A stretch of DNA of 64,000 nt from Bacilli bacterium (lineage in GTDB: Bacteria; Bacillota_I; Bacilli_A; RF39; UBA660), in the NCBI GenBank assembly GCA_900768815.1, contig CAAGEE010000002.1:62001-126000 (forward strand). The letters run 5' to 3'. This document shows positions 26,148 to 34,914 of the stretch, in pieces (within the stretch, counting starts at the first letter, position 1; the number at the start of each line of letters is the position of its first letter). Position numbers and translations under genes: made by a program. The notes beneath the pieces were generated by a model. The model ran no database searches. It was not told the DNA's origin and saw only the letters and a list, made by a program, of their open reading frames with translations.

Positions 26148-27027
26148 AATTTAATAAAAAGAAAAGTGTGATTGCAAGGATGGTTTGAAGTAATCTTCCT
26201 AGAATAAAATATTTATATTTAAGAGAAGTATTAGAAATAATACTTTTTGTTTGGAGATGAATTGAGAAACTTCCAAAGGAGAAAAAAATTATAATTAGAA
26301 GAGTTTTTAATAATTTATTTGATAGAAGAGCAATAGAAAATAGTCCTTTAGTTAGATCAAAGATACCATTTAATATGACGTGTGTTAAGACATTTAGAGT
26401 TAAATATTTGTTTATAATAACAGTTATTAGATAAAAAAAGATTGAGGTACCATAAATTATTAAAATTATTCTTAGGGAGTCTAGTATTGCCTTAGATAAT
26501 GATTGTGAGAAGTCTTTAGGGGAGTAGTTATTTATAGTAAAGACTTCTTTTTTTTGTGGTTTAAATATAAGAGCAATTATTAAGTTACTTAAAATTAGGC
26601 TAATTAGTATTTTTAAGGCAATAGTTTTGTTAAGAAGAATTGTTACAGTATTTAGAACAAACATAGGATTTGGAAAATGGGTAAATGCTAAAAGATAATT
26701 AGCAGTTTTGGTTGATATTAAATCTTTTTCTAGTAAGTCTTTGGTATATTTAGAGCCTGATGGGATACCAGATAAAATACTCATTATAGTTACATAGAAG
26801 ATACTACCATTTAGTTTTAACTTATTATTTATTAACTCTATTAAGCCTTGATCTATTAAGATGGTTGATAACATAAAGAAAACAAAGTTTGTAGGAAAAA
26901 GTTTTGTTATGAAGAGGTTGGTGTAGTCTAAAATACTTTTAATTACAAGAGTGGAATTAATAGTATAGAGAATTAACAGTGTTAATAGAAATGTAATAAT
27001 AATAATTCTTTGATAAGTTTTTTTCAT
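26131..27027 (-). CDS. ylbJ: Sporulation integral membrane protein YlbJ-like
   Basis: 298-aa polytopic membrane protein, about eight hydrophobic segments. It has the YlbJ/nucleoside-gate signature: KLFPTNFVFFMLS early, then SGIPSGSKYTKDLL and a THFPNPMF stretch (Gly/Pro-rich half-helices). In Bacillus YlbJ is needed for spore cortex or heat resistance; the transported molecule is unknown. It is shorter than the Bacillus protein (about 400 aa). It is transcribed away from the Lon-like gene at 27068, its neighbour also in Bacillus (ylbJ-ylbL). GGAGA lies 6 bases before the ATG. Confidence 0.78.
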   Translation of the reverse strand: MKKTYQRIIIITFLLTLLILYTINSTLVIKSILDYTNLFITKLFPTNFVFFMLSTILIDQGLIELINNKLKLNGSIFYVTIMSILSGIPSGSKYTKDLLEKDLISTKTANYLLAFTHFPNPMFVLNTVTILLNKTIALKILISLILSNLIIALIFKPQKKEVFTINNYSPKDFSQSLSKAILDSLRIILIIYGTSIFFYLITVIINKYLTLNVLTHVILNGIFDLTKGLFSIALLSNKLLKTLLIIIFFSFGSFSIHLQTKSIISNTSLKYKYFILGRLLQTILAITLFFLLNFIYKN

Positions 27028-27042
27028 ATTTCTCCATTTCTT

Positions 27043-27051
27043 TGTTATAAT
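27043..27051 (+). promoter_or_regulatory. Extended -10 promoter of the ylbL-like gene
   Basis: TGTTATAAT. The start codon is only 16 bases further on, preceded by AAGGTGAT. Confidence 0.6.
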
Positions 27052-27067
27052 TAAACAAGGTGATATG

Positions 27068-28084
27068 ATGATTAAAAAGTTTTTTAATGATATAGTAGAA
27101 TTTATTAAGGAAGAATATAAGTTTATTATATTTTTGCTACTTAGTGTTATTTTATTCTTATTCCCAGTTAATTATTATATTATTGTAGGTGGAGATATTA
27201 GCAATATTGATGATAGAGTTATAATTAGTGATTCTTATAATAGTAAGGGAAGTTTCAATATATCTTATGTTTCAGAGTTAAAAGGTAGACTTGGTCCTTA
27301 TTTACTTAGTTATATTATTCCTGGATGGGAAAGTGAGAGTGCTAATGATTATAAATATGTTGATGAGGAGACTATTCAAGATATTGAGTTTAGAAATAGA
27401 CTTGATTTAGTTAGTACTAATGGTAATGCTATTAAATGGGCTTATAAGTTAGCAAATAAAGAGTATAGGGTTATAGATACTAAAGTTTATGTTATATCTG
27501 TTAGTGATGAATATGATAGTAATTTAAAAATAGGAGATAGAATTGTTAAGTTTGATGATAATGAGATTAAAGATGTTGATAGTGCTAGAAAATATTTAGG
27601 GGAAATTTCAAAAGATAAGATTAAAGTTACAGTTATTAGAAAAAATAAAGAAATTGATATTGATACTAATGTTTATACAAAAGATGGTAAGAAGATTATA
27701 GGTGTTTATTTACAGGAAGTTAGTGAATATGAAACTGATCCAAAGGTAGAAGTTAAATTTAAGAGTAAGGAATCTGGCCCTTCAGCCGGTTTAATTACAA
27801 CGTTATCCATATACGATAAATTAACAAAAGGGGATTTAACAAAAGGATTAAAAATTGCTGGTACTGGTACAATTGAAGTTGATGGTGCAATTGGTGAAAT
27901 TGGGGGAGTTAAATATAAATTAGCAGGAGCTGTTAAGAATAAGGCAGATGTGTTTTTGGTACCTAATGGAGATAACTATGAGGAATGTGTTAAATTAAAG
28001 AAAAATAATAAATATAAAATTAAAATAATAGGAGTTTCTACAATAGAAGAGGCTATAGAAAAGTTAAATAATTTGGAGGTTTGA
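27068..28084 (+). CDS. ylbL: PDZ-Lon membrane protease (YlbL/SepM type)
   Basis: 338-aa membrane-anchored serine protease. One transmembrane segment (about residues 18-39), an ectodomain with a PDZ fold (around IGDRIVKFDDNEIKD), then a Lon-type catalytic domain. The catalytic Ser239 is in KESGPSAGL and the lysine in GGVKYKLAGA. Relatives process secreted peptides or regulate septation; the substrate is unknown here. Two ATGs are possible; the one at 27068 keeps the 3-base spacing after GGTGAT seen at other starts in this window. Confidence 0.85.
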   Translation: MIKKFFNDIVEFIKEEYKFIIFLLLSVILFLFPVNYYIIVGGDISNIDDRVIISDSYNSKGSFNISYVSELKGRLGPYLLSYIIPGWESESANDYKYVDEETIQDIEFRNRLDLVSTNGNAIKWAYKLANKEYRVIDTKVYVISVSDEYDSNLKIGDRIVKFDDNEIKDVDSARKYLGEISKDKIKVTVIRKNKEIDIDTNVYTKDGKKIIGVYLQEVSEYETDPKVEVKFKSKESGPSAGLITTLSIYDKLTKGDLTKGLKIAGTGTIEVDGAIGEIGGVKYKLAGAVKNKADVFLVPNGDNYEECVKLKKNNKYKIKIIGVSTIEEAIEKLNNLEV

Positions 28085-28089
28085 TTATA

Positions 28090-28632
28090 ATGAAAATTGG
28101 GATAGATATAGATAATACTATTTGTTCGACAGATGAATTACTGGAAAAGAAAATAGATGATTATATTAAAGAAAAAGGAATGAGTCAAAAAGAATTCTTT
28201 AGTGATATTAAATATATGAGTGATTTTTATGAAGAGAAGTTGTTGGAGGTTGTATTTGAGGATCAGGTTAAAGATGGTTTTTTAGATGTGTTAAACAAGC
28301 TTAAAATTAATAATGAGATAATAATAGTTACAGCTCGTAATGAAAAGTTAAGTAAGAGCTTTCAAAATATGAGGAAAGCTACTTTAGAGTGGTTAGAAAA
28401 AAATAATATATATTATGATAAGTATTATGATGATGCATATAAAGAAGGAAAAGTTCGAGTTTGTAAGAAGGAAGGAATTGACATCATTATAGATGATGAT
28501 ATTAATAATTATTTAGCTTTTAAAGATAGTGGAATTAAAACATTACTTTTTGATGATAAGGGTAAATATTTAGATATAGTTGATCGAGTTGGATCTTGGA
28601 GAGAAGTAGAAGAAGTTTTATTTAATGATTAG
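28090..28632 (+). CDS. HAD-superfamily 5'-nucleotidase-like protein
   Basis: 180 aa. The N-terminal DIDNTIC motif provides the HAD nucleophile and acid/base aspartates. IIVTAR is motif II, a conserved lysine follows, and IIDDD is the acidic motif IV. The layout matches the 5'(3')-deoxyribonucleotidase/YqfW group, which dephosphorylates nucleotides. The ATG at 28090 lies 10 bases after GGAGG; an in-frame TTG at 28081 is too close to it. It begins 5 bases after ylbL, in the same transcript. Confidence 0.8.
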   Translation: MKIGIDIDNTICSTDELLEKKIDDYIKEKGMSQKEFFSDIKYMSDFYEEKLLEVVFEDQVKDGFLDVLNKLKINNEIIIVTARNEKLSKSFQNMRKATLEWLEKNNIYYDKYYDDAYKEGKVRVCKKEGIDIIIDDDINNYLAFKDSGIKTLLFDDKGKYLDIVDRVGSWREVEEVLFND

Positions 28633-28650
28633 TATATTAGGAGTTTTAGG

Positions 28651-29799
28651 ATGAAGGAAGATTTAATATTACTTTTAAAAAGTTATAGAAGTAAACTTAA
28701 AGATATTGATGAGAATTCGTTTAGAATATGGGCTGAATCTTTGGGAAGCAAGTTTGTTCCAGAAATAAGATATAATGGGGTTTCTAAAAGTGATTGGCTA
28801 AGAAAAACTGAAAAAAGTATTTTGTTGGTAAAGAGAGATAAATATAAATATGAGAAGTTTGTATCTGAAATAATTACTGATAATTTTAAAGATGGGGAAT
28901 GTAATAAGAGTTCTATAGGTTTTATAAATAAGTTTTTTCCTAATCTTTTAGATGACATAATTCTTAGTCTTTGTAATACTAATGATTTAGAAAAAGTTAT
29001 CGATATAGTTGATTGTATGAGGTTATATCCAGAAGAAAGAAAAAGTGAAATATTTCAAATCATTAAAGATAGTTTATCAAAAAGAGCTTTAGAAACTGAT
29101 TCTAGTGGTAAGTGGAAGTATTTTGACTTTTCAATACGAGATAGAGATAATCTTTCTTTGATGGAGCCAGAAGATATTTCAAAAGATGAATTGAAAAGTC
29201 AATTAAAAGATTTTTCTGAAGGATCGGTAGCGTTAGAAATGTGTTTAAGAGTATTATGGAAAAGGAATGTTCCTACTAAAGCTTGTTGTAAGGGTGCACA
29301 CTTATCATATACTTATGATGGAGATGTAAGTCTAGCTGTTGATCCATATATAGCATTTATGCCTGGATGTGAGTGGCAAAAATATTTACCAAAAGAGATA
29401 TTAGAGGATGAAGATGTTTTTCTTGATGAAGATGCTATACATTATTTTGGTAATAATATAGATGAATTTTTTTATACTTTAGCTTTTTCTGTTATTGTGG
29501 GAGAAAAAGATAATTCTAAGGAGGTTTCTTCTAAATTTGCTAGACAGCCTGAGAGTGTTGATTTACTTTTATATCAGTCTTATGTATATTCCTTGAATAA
29601 AGTTGGTTTTGATAGTAAACAGTGTGAGACTTTAGCTAAAGAAGAATTGAACCTTTTAAATGCTACTCATTTATCAAGAGAAGAACTAAGAAACGTAGCG
29701 TTATTACATCAGGATACTTTAAAAAGATATGTGGAGGAAAATAATCAGAAGTTGATTAGTAGTAAGCGCGAAACTAAAGAAAGTAATAATAAAAAATAG
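28651..29799 (+). CDS. Conserved-looking protein of unknown function
   Basis: 382 aa, soluble, no signal or membrane segment. I do not recognise the family. The first 110 residues are basic and helical. The middle contains a Cys-rich stretch (VPTKACCKGAHLSYTYDG), followed by FMPGCEWQKYLPKE, which could bind metal. The C-terminal 80 residues are helical and highly charged. It follows the HAD gene by 18 bases with GGAG at a normal distance, and a terminator closes the unit. Confidence 0.6.
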   Translation: MKEDLILLLKSYRSKLKDIDENSFRIWAESLGSKFVPEIRYNGVSKSDWLRKTEKSILLVKRDKYKYEKFVSEIITDNFKDGECNKSSIGFINKFFPNLLDDIILSLCNTNDLEKVIDIVDCMRLYPEERKSEIFQIIKDSLSKRALETDSSGKWKYFDFSIRDRDNLSLMEPEDISKDELKSQLKDFSEGSVALEMCLRVLWKRNVPTKACCKGAHLSYTYDGDVSLAVDPYIAFMPGCEWQKYLPKEILEDEDVFLDEDAIHYFGNNIDEFFYTLAFSVIVGEKDNSKEVSSKFARQPESVDLLLYQSYVYSLNKVGFDSKQCETLAKEELNLLNATHLSREELRNVALLHQDTLKRYVEENNQKLISSKRETKESNNKK

Positions 29800-29803
29800 A
29801 GGC

Positions 29804-29837
29804 GAGACTTGTCAGCAGAGATAAGTCTTATTTTTTT
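29804..29837 (+). terminator. Terminator after the unknown gene
   Basis: A 9-bp stem AGACTTGTC/GATAAGTCT (29805-29813 with 29820-29828) is followed by a T run. Confidence 0.8.
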
Positions 29838-30018
29838 CACATAATTTCACATAAAGTTCCAATAATTCGACAACAATTAAGTGTTACTATAGAGGTGTAG
29901 AAAGGAGGAATTAGTATAAGGTTAGATAATTAGAAAAATACAAATTAATGTTAAACTACTTTACTTTATATATATAAGGAGGGTTGCTTATTAGATTATA
30001 GAATAATTTAGAAAATAG
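29838..30018 (+). other. Leader region with two orphan ribosome-binding sites
   Basis: Contains a possible TGTTACTAT extended -10 at 29882-29890 and two excellent Shine-Dalgarno sequences (AAAGGAGGA near 29900 and AAGGAGGG near 29980). Neither is followed by an ATG frame of useful length. The second could at most start a five-codon peptide from TTG. Confidence 0.35.
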
Positions 30019-30027
30019 TGTTATACT
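30019..30027 (+). promoter_or_regulatory. Extended -10 promoter of the two-component operon
   Basis: TGTTATACT, 17 bases before the response-regulator start. Confidence 0.6.
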
Positions 30028-30044
30028 ATTGGTGGTGATATGAT

Positions 30045-30704
30045 ATGTATACTGTTTGTTTGGTAGAAGATGAAGTCGATTTAGCAAACTTAATTAAGAC
30101 TTATTTAGAAAAAGCCGGGTATAATGTAGTTAGCTTTACTAAAGGAAGTGATGCAATTAACTATATTGGAAATAAAGTACATATTTGGATTTTAGATATT
30201 ATGCTTGGCGATGATATTAATGGATACGATATAATTAAAGCTATTAGAGAAAATGATGAAGAAGTTCCAGTTATATTTACATCAGCACGAGATCAAGACT
30301 TAGATAAAATACTGGGATTAGAGCTTGGTAGCGATGATTATATTACTAAACCTTATTCTAGTAAAGAACTAGTTCTTAGAGTTAATAAAATTATTAAAAG
30401 AGTTTATAAAGATGAAAATACAATATTGATAACTTATGAAGATTACAGCGTAGATTTAACGAAAAGAATGGTTTTTGAAGATGGAAAAGAAATAAAATTG
30501 ACAACATTAGAGTTTGACTTATTGGTACTATTTTTAAAAAACAAAGATAAGTCATTTACGAGGGATGAAATATTAGATGCTATATGGGGAAGTGATTACT
30601 TTGGATCTGATCGAGTTGTAGATGATTTGGTTAGAAGACTTAGAAAGAAACTTCCAAAGCTTAATTTGAATTCAATCTATAGGTATGGGTACAGACTATC
30701 ATGA
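30045..30704 (+). CDS. cssR: OmpR-family response regulator, CssR-like
   Basis: 219 aa. Receiver domain with the acidic pocket (VEDE), phosphorylation site D51 in WILDIML, and the conserved lysine in ITKPYSS. The C-terminal winged helix includes LTTLEFDLLVLFL and DRVVDDLVRRLRRK-like recognition-helix residues. The string FGSDRVVDDLVRRLRKK-LP is very close to Bacillus CssR, which controls secretion-stress proteases (htrA/htrB). The loop after the phosphoacceptor is longer than usual (GDDINGYD). Start at 30045, five bases after GGTGAT. It overlaps the kinase gene by 4 bases. Confidence 0.86.
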   Translation: MYTVCLVEDEVDLANLIKTYLEKAGYNVVSFTKGSDAINYIGNKVHIWILDIMLGDDINGYDIIKAIRENDEEVPVIFTSARDQDLDKILGLELGSDDYITKPYSSKELVLRVNKIIKRVYKDENTILITYEDYSVDLTKRMVFEDGKEIKLTTLEFDLLVLFLKNKDKSFTRDEILDAIWGSDYFGSDRVVDDLVRRLRKKLPKLNLNSIYRYGYRLS

Positions 30705-31975
30705 AGCGTATTAACAAACTTAGTAAACAATTAGTTTGGCTTGTAGGTTTTATATTCATATTGCTTTTTATATTATTAGGTTTAGTATTACCAAAGATGT
30801 TGATTCCAGTTGCTGAAAATAACATTTATAATTATTTAAGAGAACCATTACAATTAGTTAATGCAAATGTTGACTATAAATTACTTGATACAGAGATTGC
30901 TTACATTTATGTTGTGGGTGATAATATTTTGACAACAGAGAACTTGAATGGTGAACTTGGCATTGATAATGTTACAGCTTTGTTAAAAAAAATAAATAAT
31001 GATTATGGTAAGATTCAGTATAAACATAAGTTTTATTACTATTATGCTATCGAAAATGAAAAAGTTAAAAAGATCGCTATTACAAACGACAGTTATATAA
31101 ATAAGACAAAGACAGATATATTGGGGGCAATATTTCCAATAGTATTAGGTACATGTTTACTTATTGGTCTTATTCTAATTGCTTGGTCAACGATTATAGT
31201 TAAAAAGATTGAAAAGTTAAAGAGTAAGATTGATAATATAGATAATCCCGATTATAACCATAAAATAGATTTTGAGGTAGATGATGAGATTAAGTCACTT
31301 GCTTTAGCAATAGAAGATATGCGAATTTCTTTAATAAATCAAGAAGAATATCGTAATCAGATGTATCAAAATATATCACATGATTTTAAGACACCTCTCA
31401 CCGTTATAAAATCATATATAGAAGCTGTTGATGATAAAGTTGAAGATGAAGCTACAGCACTTAACGTTATTAGAGAACAGACTTCTAAATTAGAACAAAA
31501 AGTACACTCACTTCTTTACTTAAACAAACTCGATTATCTTAAAAATTCTAAAAACGTAAAGTTAGTACCAGTTGATATGGAAAATATTATTAAGACGGAA
31601 GTAGAAAAGTTTAAGTTCCATAGAAAAGAATTGAATTTTATAGTTGAATGTGATAAGAAAAGTCAATTCGTGGGAACTGTTGAAAACTGGGAAACAATAC
31701 TTGATAATTTACTTAGTAATTTTATAAGATATGCTACTACAACTATAAAAATTACGGCTAAGCAAAATAAATTAATTTTATACAATGATGGTGATAATAT
31801 TAATAGTGATTTCCTTGATGGAATATTTACTCCGTTCCGAAAGGGAATTAAAGGCGAATTTGGGCTTGGCTTGTCTATTGTTAAAAAGACTCTTAATCTT
31901 ATGAACTATGATATTGTTATAGTTAATGAAAAAGTTGGGGTATCATTTATAATTACAAAGGGGACTCATAAATAG
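30701..31975 (+). CDS. cssS: Membrane sensor histidine kinase, CssS-like
   Basis: 424 aa. Two membrane segments (about residues 10-32 and 144-166) flank an external sensor of about 110 residues, then a HAMP-like linker, the H-box with phosphoacceptor H227 in NISHDFKTPL, and an HATPase domain (N-box LDNLLSNFIRYA, G-boxes NDGDN and GEFGLGLSIVKK). Partner of the regulator just upstream (ATGA overlap). Assigned to the CssS type mainly through its partner. In Bacillus this pair senses misfolded secreted protein, which would suit a genome making large disulfide-rich surface proteins (inference). Confidence 0.83.
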   Translation: MKRINKLSKQLVWLVGFIFILLFILLGLVLPKMLIPVAENNIYNYLREPLQLVNANVDYKLLDTEIAYIYVVGDNILTTENLNGELGIDNVTALLKKINNDYGKIQYKHKFYYYYAIENEKVKKIAITNDSYINKTKTDILGAIFPIVLGTCLLIGLILIAWSTIIVKKIEKLKSKIDNIDNPDYNHKIDFEVDDEIKSLALAIEDMRISLINQEEYRNQMYQNISHDFKTPLTVIKSYIEAVDDKVEDEATALNVIREQTSKLEQKVHSLLYLNKLDYLKNSKNVKLVPVDMENIIKTEVEKFKFHRKELNFIVECDKKSQFVGTVENWETILDNLLSNFIRYATTTIKITAKQNKLILYNDGDNINSDFLDGIFTPFRKGIKGEFGLGLSIVKKTLNLMNYDIVIVNEKVGVSFIITKGTHK

Positions 31976-31987
31976 AGTCTTTTTTTG
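31962..31987 (+). terminator. Terminator after the kinase gene
   Basis: Stem GACTC/GAGTC (31963-31967 with 31975-31979) overlapping the stop codon, followed by TTTTTTT. Confidence 0.75.
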
Positions 31988-32019
31988 TTTACATTAAAGA
32001 CAAATTTTGTGATTTAGGT

Positions 32020-32025
32020 TATAAT
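32020..32025 (+). promoter_or_regulatory. -10 element of cinA-murI
   Basis: TATAAT 15 bases before the start codon, with AAGACA 17 bases upstream as a weak -35. GGTGAT lies in the very short leader. Confidence 0.5.
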
Positions 32026-32040
32026 AGTATTGGTGATATT

Positions 32041-32514
32041 ATGGAAATTAGAGATTTAGTTTTAAAGTTAATAGATAAAAAGAAAACAATATCCTCAATG
32101 GAGTCTTGCACTGGTGGAGGTTTTGCTAATGAGATCACTAATATTGAAGGAGCTAGTGATATATTAAAGTTTAGTGCAGTTACTTATTCTAATGAATATA
32201 AGATTAAAATGGGAGTTTCTAAAGAATTAATTGATAAGTATTCAGTATATAGTTTTGAAGTTGCTGATAGTATGGCTTTAAATATTAGTGAGTTTACAAA
32301 TAGTGATTTTGGGGTTGGTATTACTGGTAAGTTAAATAGGGTTGATAAAAATAATCCGTATGGAGAAGATAATGTTGTTTTTGTTAGTGTTTTTGATAGA
32401 GAAAATAAGAAGTATTATCATAGACTAGTAGAAGCTGTTAGGGATAGTAGATGTAATAATAAGGAACTTGTTATTGAAAATGTTTGTGATATTTTTGAAG
32501 AGTTACTTAAATAA
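32041..32514 (+). CDS. cinA: CinA C-terminal-domain amidohydrolase
   Basis: 157-aa protein equal to the C-terminal domain of CinA (nicotinamide-nucleotide amidohydrolase, NMN recycling), without the N-terminal molybdopterin-like domain. It shows the signature MESCTGGGFANEIT near residue 20, then the GVSKELI and YSFEVADSMA segments and VGITG. Stand-alone PncC-type proteins of this size are common. GGTGAT plus three bases precedes the ATG. murI follows 18 bases later, probably on the same transcript. Confidence 0.83.
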   Translation: MEIRDLVLKLIDKKKTISSMESCTGGGFANEITNIEGASDILKFSAVTYSNEYKIKMGVSKELIDKYSVYSFEVADSMALNISEFTNSDFGVGITGKLNRVDKNNPYGEDNVVFVSVFDRENKKYYHRLVEAVRDSRCNNKELVIENVCDIFEELLK

Positions 32515-32532
32515 AATATAGTGGAGGATGTT

Positions 32533-33261
32533 ATGAGTAATATTGTTGGAGTATTTGATTCTGGTATTGGTGGTTTAAGTGTACTTAGGGAGTTAGAAAA
32601 GATATTACCTAATGAAGACTTTTATTATTATGGAGATAGTTTAAATAATCCGTATGGTGAAAAAAGTGATGAAGAGTTATTTGAAATTACTTCTGGAGTA
32701 GTTGACTATTTAGTTAATAAAGGGTGTAGATTGATTGTTATTGCTTGTAATACGGCTACTACTAGATGTATGAAGTATTTAAGAGAAAGGTATAAGGATG
32801 TTATTTTTGTTGGTACAGTTCCCGCTATTAAAGTTGCATGTGATAGAGATTTTAAAAATACTCTAGTAATGGCTACTCCTGCTACTATTGAGTCCGAAAG
32901 GACAATGGAGCTTATTCGAGATAATATAAGAAAAGATCAAAATATTTATTTAGTTGCTTGTCCTGGACTTGCTAATGCTATAGAGGATAATGATCAAGAG
33001 AAAATAGAAGAAATATTAAAGGATACTTTTAGGGAATATAAGGATAAAGAAATTGACTCAATCGTTTTAGGTTGTACACATTATCCATTTATAAAAGAAG
33101 ATATTCTTAAGGAAATGCCAGGAGTTATTTTACTTGATGGATCTAGAGGAGTGGCGATGGAGGTTAAGAGACAACTTGAGAATAATGGTCTTTTAAGTGA
33201 TAAGTCAAGTAGAAAAATAGTTATATATAATTCGCTTACAAAAGAAGAAGTTACGAAATAG
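32533..33261 (+). CDS. murI: Glutamate racemase
   Basis: Makes D-glutamate for peptidoglycan. 242 aa with the family signatures: FDSGIGGLSV at the N-terminus, catalytic C72 in IACNTATT and C181 in LGCTHYP, plus the YYGDSLNNPYG segment. Both cofactor-independent racemase cysteines are present. The ATG at 32533 lies 5 bases after GTGGAGG; an earlier in-frame GTG at 32521 is part of that ribosome site. The last coding bases form one arm of the terminator. Confidence 0.93.
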   Translation: MSNIVGVFDSGIGGLSVLRELEKILPNEDFYYYGDSLNNPYGEKSDEELFEITSGVVDYLVNKGCRLIVIACNTATTRCMKYLRERYKDVIFVGTVPAIKVACDRDFKNTLVMATPATIESERTMELIRDNIRKDQNIYLVACPGLANAIEDNDQEKIEEILKDTFREYKDKEIDSIVLGCTHYPFIKEDILKEMPGVILLDGSRGVAMEVKRQLENNGLLSDKSSRKIVIYNSLTKEEVTK

Positions 33262-33286
33262 AAATATTTAGTGACTTTTTCTTTTT
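33249..33286 (+). terminator. Terminator after murI
   Basis: AGTTAC (33249-33254) pairs with GTGACT (33271-33276), followed by a T-rich run. Confidence 0.6.
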
Positions 33287-33289
33287 ACG

Positions 33290-33298
33290 TGTTATAAT
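33290..33298 (+). promoter_or_regulatory. Extended -10 promoter of the first secreted repeat protein
   Basis: TGTTATAAT, 32 bases before the start codon and directly after the murI terminator. Confidence 0.6.
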
Positions 33299-33330
33299 TG
33301 TAGTATAAATTATAGTATAGAGGTGTAGTT

Positions 33331-34827
33331 ATGAGGTTAAAAAGATGTATTTTTACTTTGATGTTTTTAGTGGGTATTTTAATATTACCTAGTAGTGTTC
33401 AAGCTCTAGATTTAAAACTTACATATAATGAGACTTGGGAGGGGTGCTTTAATAAAAAATTAGTATTTTCTAGCTATGATGACAGCGGAAATATGGATGG
33501 TTATTTATTTTTTAGTGAGGATGGTATTATTAAGCAAGATCTTAATAATAAGATAGTTTATAAAGATAAGACTTTTGAGGCATCTAATGTTGATGTTTCG
33601 ACAATTGCTTCTTCTAATAGTGGTGGTTATGTCGTTAAGGGAGAGGCTGATATTTTAATTACTGGTTATGATGAAAACGACAATGTTATTTTTGAAAAAC
33701 AATATGGTGGTAATGGTATTGATGCAGAGCCAGAAGCCATTAATTCATATGATAATAATGGAGTTTTAGATGGGTATTTAATCTTATTTATTACTACTTC
33801 TTCTGATTTAGGTATTGAACAGGGATTTACTTTATTAAAAGTTGGTTTAGATGGTAATATTGTTTGGGTAAAAAACTTCAATGAACAATTTCGTTTAGGG
33901 GGATTACTTTATGCGAAGAATCAGTCTATTTATGCTATTGATGTGACAAATAATACTAAATTGACTAGTGAGGATTTTGTTACTGGAGATGTTGCTTGGG
34001 AAAAAGAAACAGGTATTAAAATTAATAATATTAATTATAGTTATGACAAGAATGGTGTTATTGATGGTGTTGTAGTTGTTGGTGGTATTAGTGGTAATAA
34101 TAATTATTCTGGAATAATAGCTAAGTATGATTTAGATGGTAATGAAATGTTTAGAAGTAGTTATGATGATAGATCTGTATCTTCTATGTATTTTGATGTT
34201 ACAGGTAGTTATTTACCAGATGGAACTTATGATGGCTATATAGTTACGGCAGCTTCTGATGATAATAGAATATTTTTAGTAAAGTATGATCTTAATGGAA
34301 AAAAAGTATCTGAAATAGTTTATTCAAATAATAGTAATTTGATTTTTGGGATTGCTAATAATTTTGATAAGTCTGGGAATCAAAATGGATATTTGTTGTA
34401 TGCTTTAGAACACAAAAAAGATTTGTTGAGGGAAAATGATGTAGAAACACGGGATCTATCATGCAAAAATTTAATTGTTGCTAAATACACATATGATATG
34501 TTTTCTGTAGCTAAGGAGGAAACTAGTGGAGGAACTATTACTGTTAAGTCTGATGCTTATCCAGGAGAGATGGTTAAAGTAAAAGTATTAGTTAAAGAAG
34601 GGTATAGTTTAGCTAGAATTATTGTTAAAGATGAGTATGGTAAAGAGATAGAAGTTAATAGTGATGGTACTTTTATAATGCCAGAGGGAAAGGTTACTGT
34701 TAGTGCAATATATAAAAGAGTAACTAATCCTGATACAGTATCTGCAGCTTATATGATGCTTGGAGTTGTGCTTTTGATTGCTGTTGGAAGTTTAATTGTA
34801 ATAAAAAATAAGAATAGGGATATATAG
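33331..34827 (+). CDS. Secreted surface protein with beta-repeat region and InlB-B-like domain (paralog 1)
   Basis: 498 aa. Signal peptide about 1-25 (ends SVQALD). Residues 30-390 hold repeats of the form YDxxGxxDGYL (for example YDNNGVLDGYLILFITTSS), suggestive of a beta-propeller of the SBBP/delta-60 kind. A divergent InlB B-repeat-like domain follows (about 395-465), including TFIMPEGKVTVSAIYKR. The C-terminus has NPDT, a hydrophobic segment and KNKNR, like a sortase or membrane anchor. No enzyme motif. A near-identical C-terminus occurs in the next gene. Confidence 0.72.
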   Translation: MRLKRCIFTLMFLVGILILPSSVQALDLKLTYNETWEGCFNKKLVFSSYDDSGNMDGYLFFSEDGIIKQDLNNKIVYKDKTFEASNVDVSTIASSNSGGYVVKGEADILITGYDENDNVIFEKQYGGNGIDAEPEAINSYDNNGVLDGYLILFITTSSDLGIEQGFTLLKVGLDGNIVWVKNFNEQFRLGGLLYAKNQSIYAIDVTNNTKLTSEDFVTGDVAWEKETGIKINNINYSYDKNGVIDGVVVVGGISGNNNYSGIIAKYDLDGNEMFRSSYDDRSVSSMYFDVTGSYLPDGTYDGYIVTAASDDNRIFLVKYDLNGKKVSEIVYSNNSNLIFGIANNFDKSGNQNGYLLYALEHKKDLLRENDVETRDLSCKNLIVAKYTYDMFSVAKEETSGGTITVKSDAYPGEMVKVKVLVKEGYSLARIIVKDEYGKEIEVNSDGTFIMPEGKVTVSAIYKRVTNPDTVSAAYMMLGVVLLIAVGSLIVIKNKNRDI

Positions 34828-34835
34828 ATTTTTTT

Positions 34836-34878
34836 AAAGAATTATTAAATGTTTGTATTTGATAATTCTTTTTATTTT
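34836..34878 (+). terminator. Terminator between the two secreted repeat genes
   Basis: A perfect 10-bp stem AAAGAATTAT/ATAATTCTTT (34836-34845 with 34862-34871), loop of 16 bases, followed by a T run. Confidence 0.75.
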
Positions 34879-34886
34879 GGTATAAT
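34878..34886 (+). promoter_or_regulatory. Extended -10 promoter of the second secreted repeat protein
   Basis: TGGTATAAT, 28 bases before the chosen ATG. Confidence 0.55.
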
Positions 34887-34914
34887 GTTTGTATAAGATA
34901 GAGGAAGTGTGATT

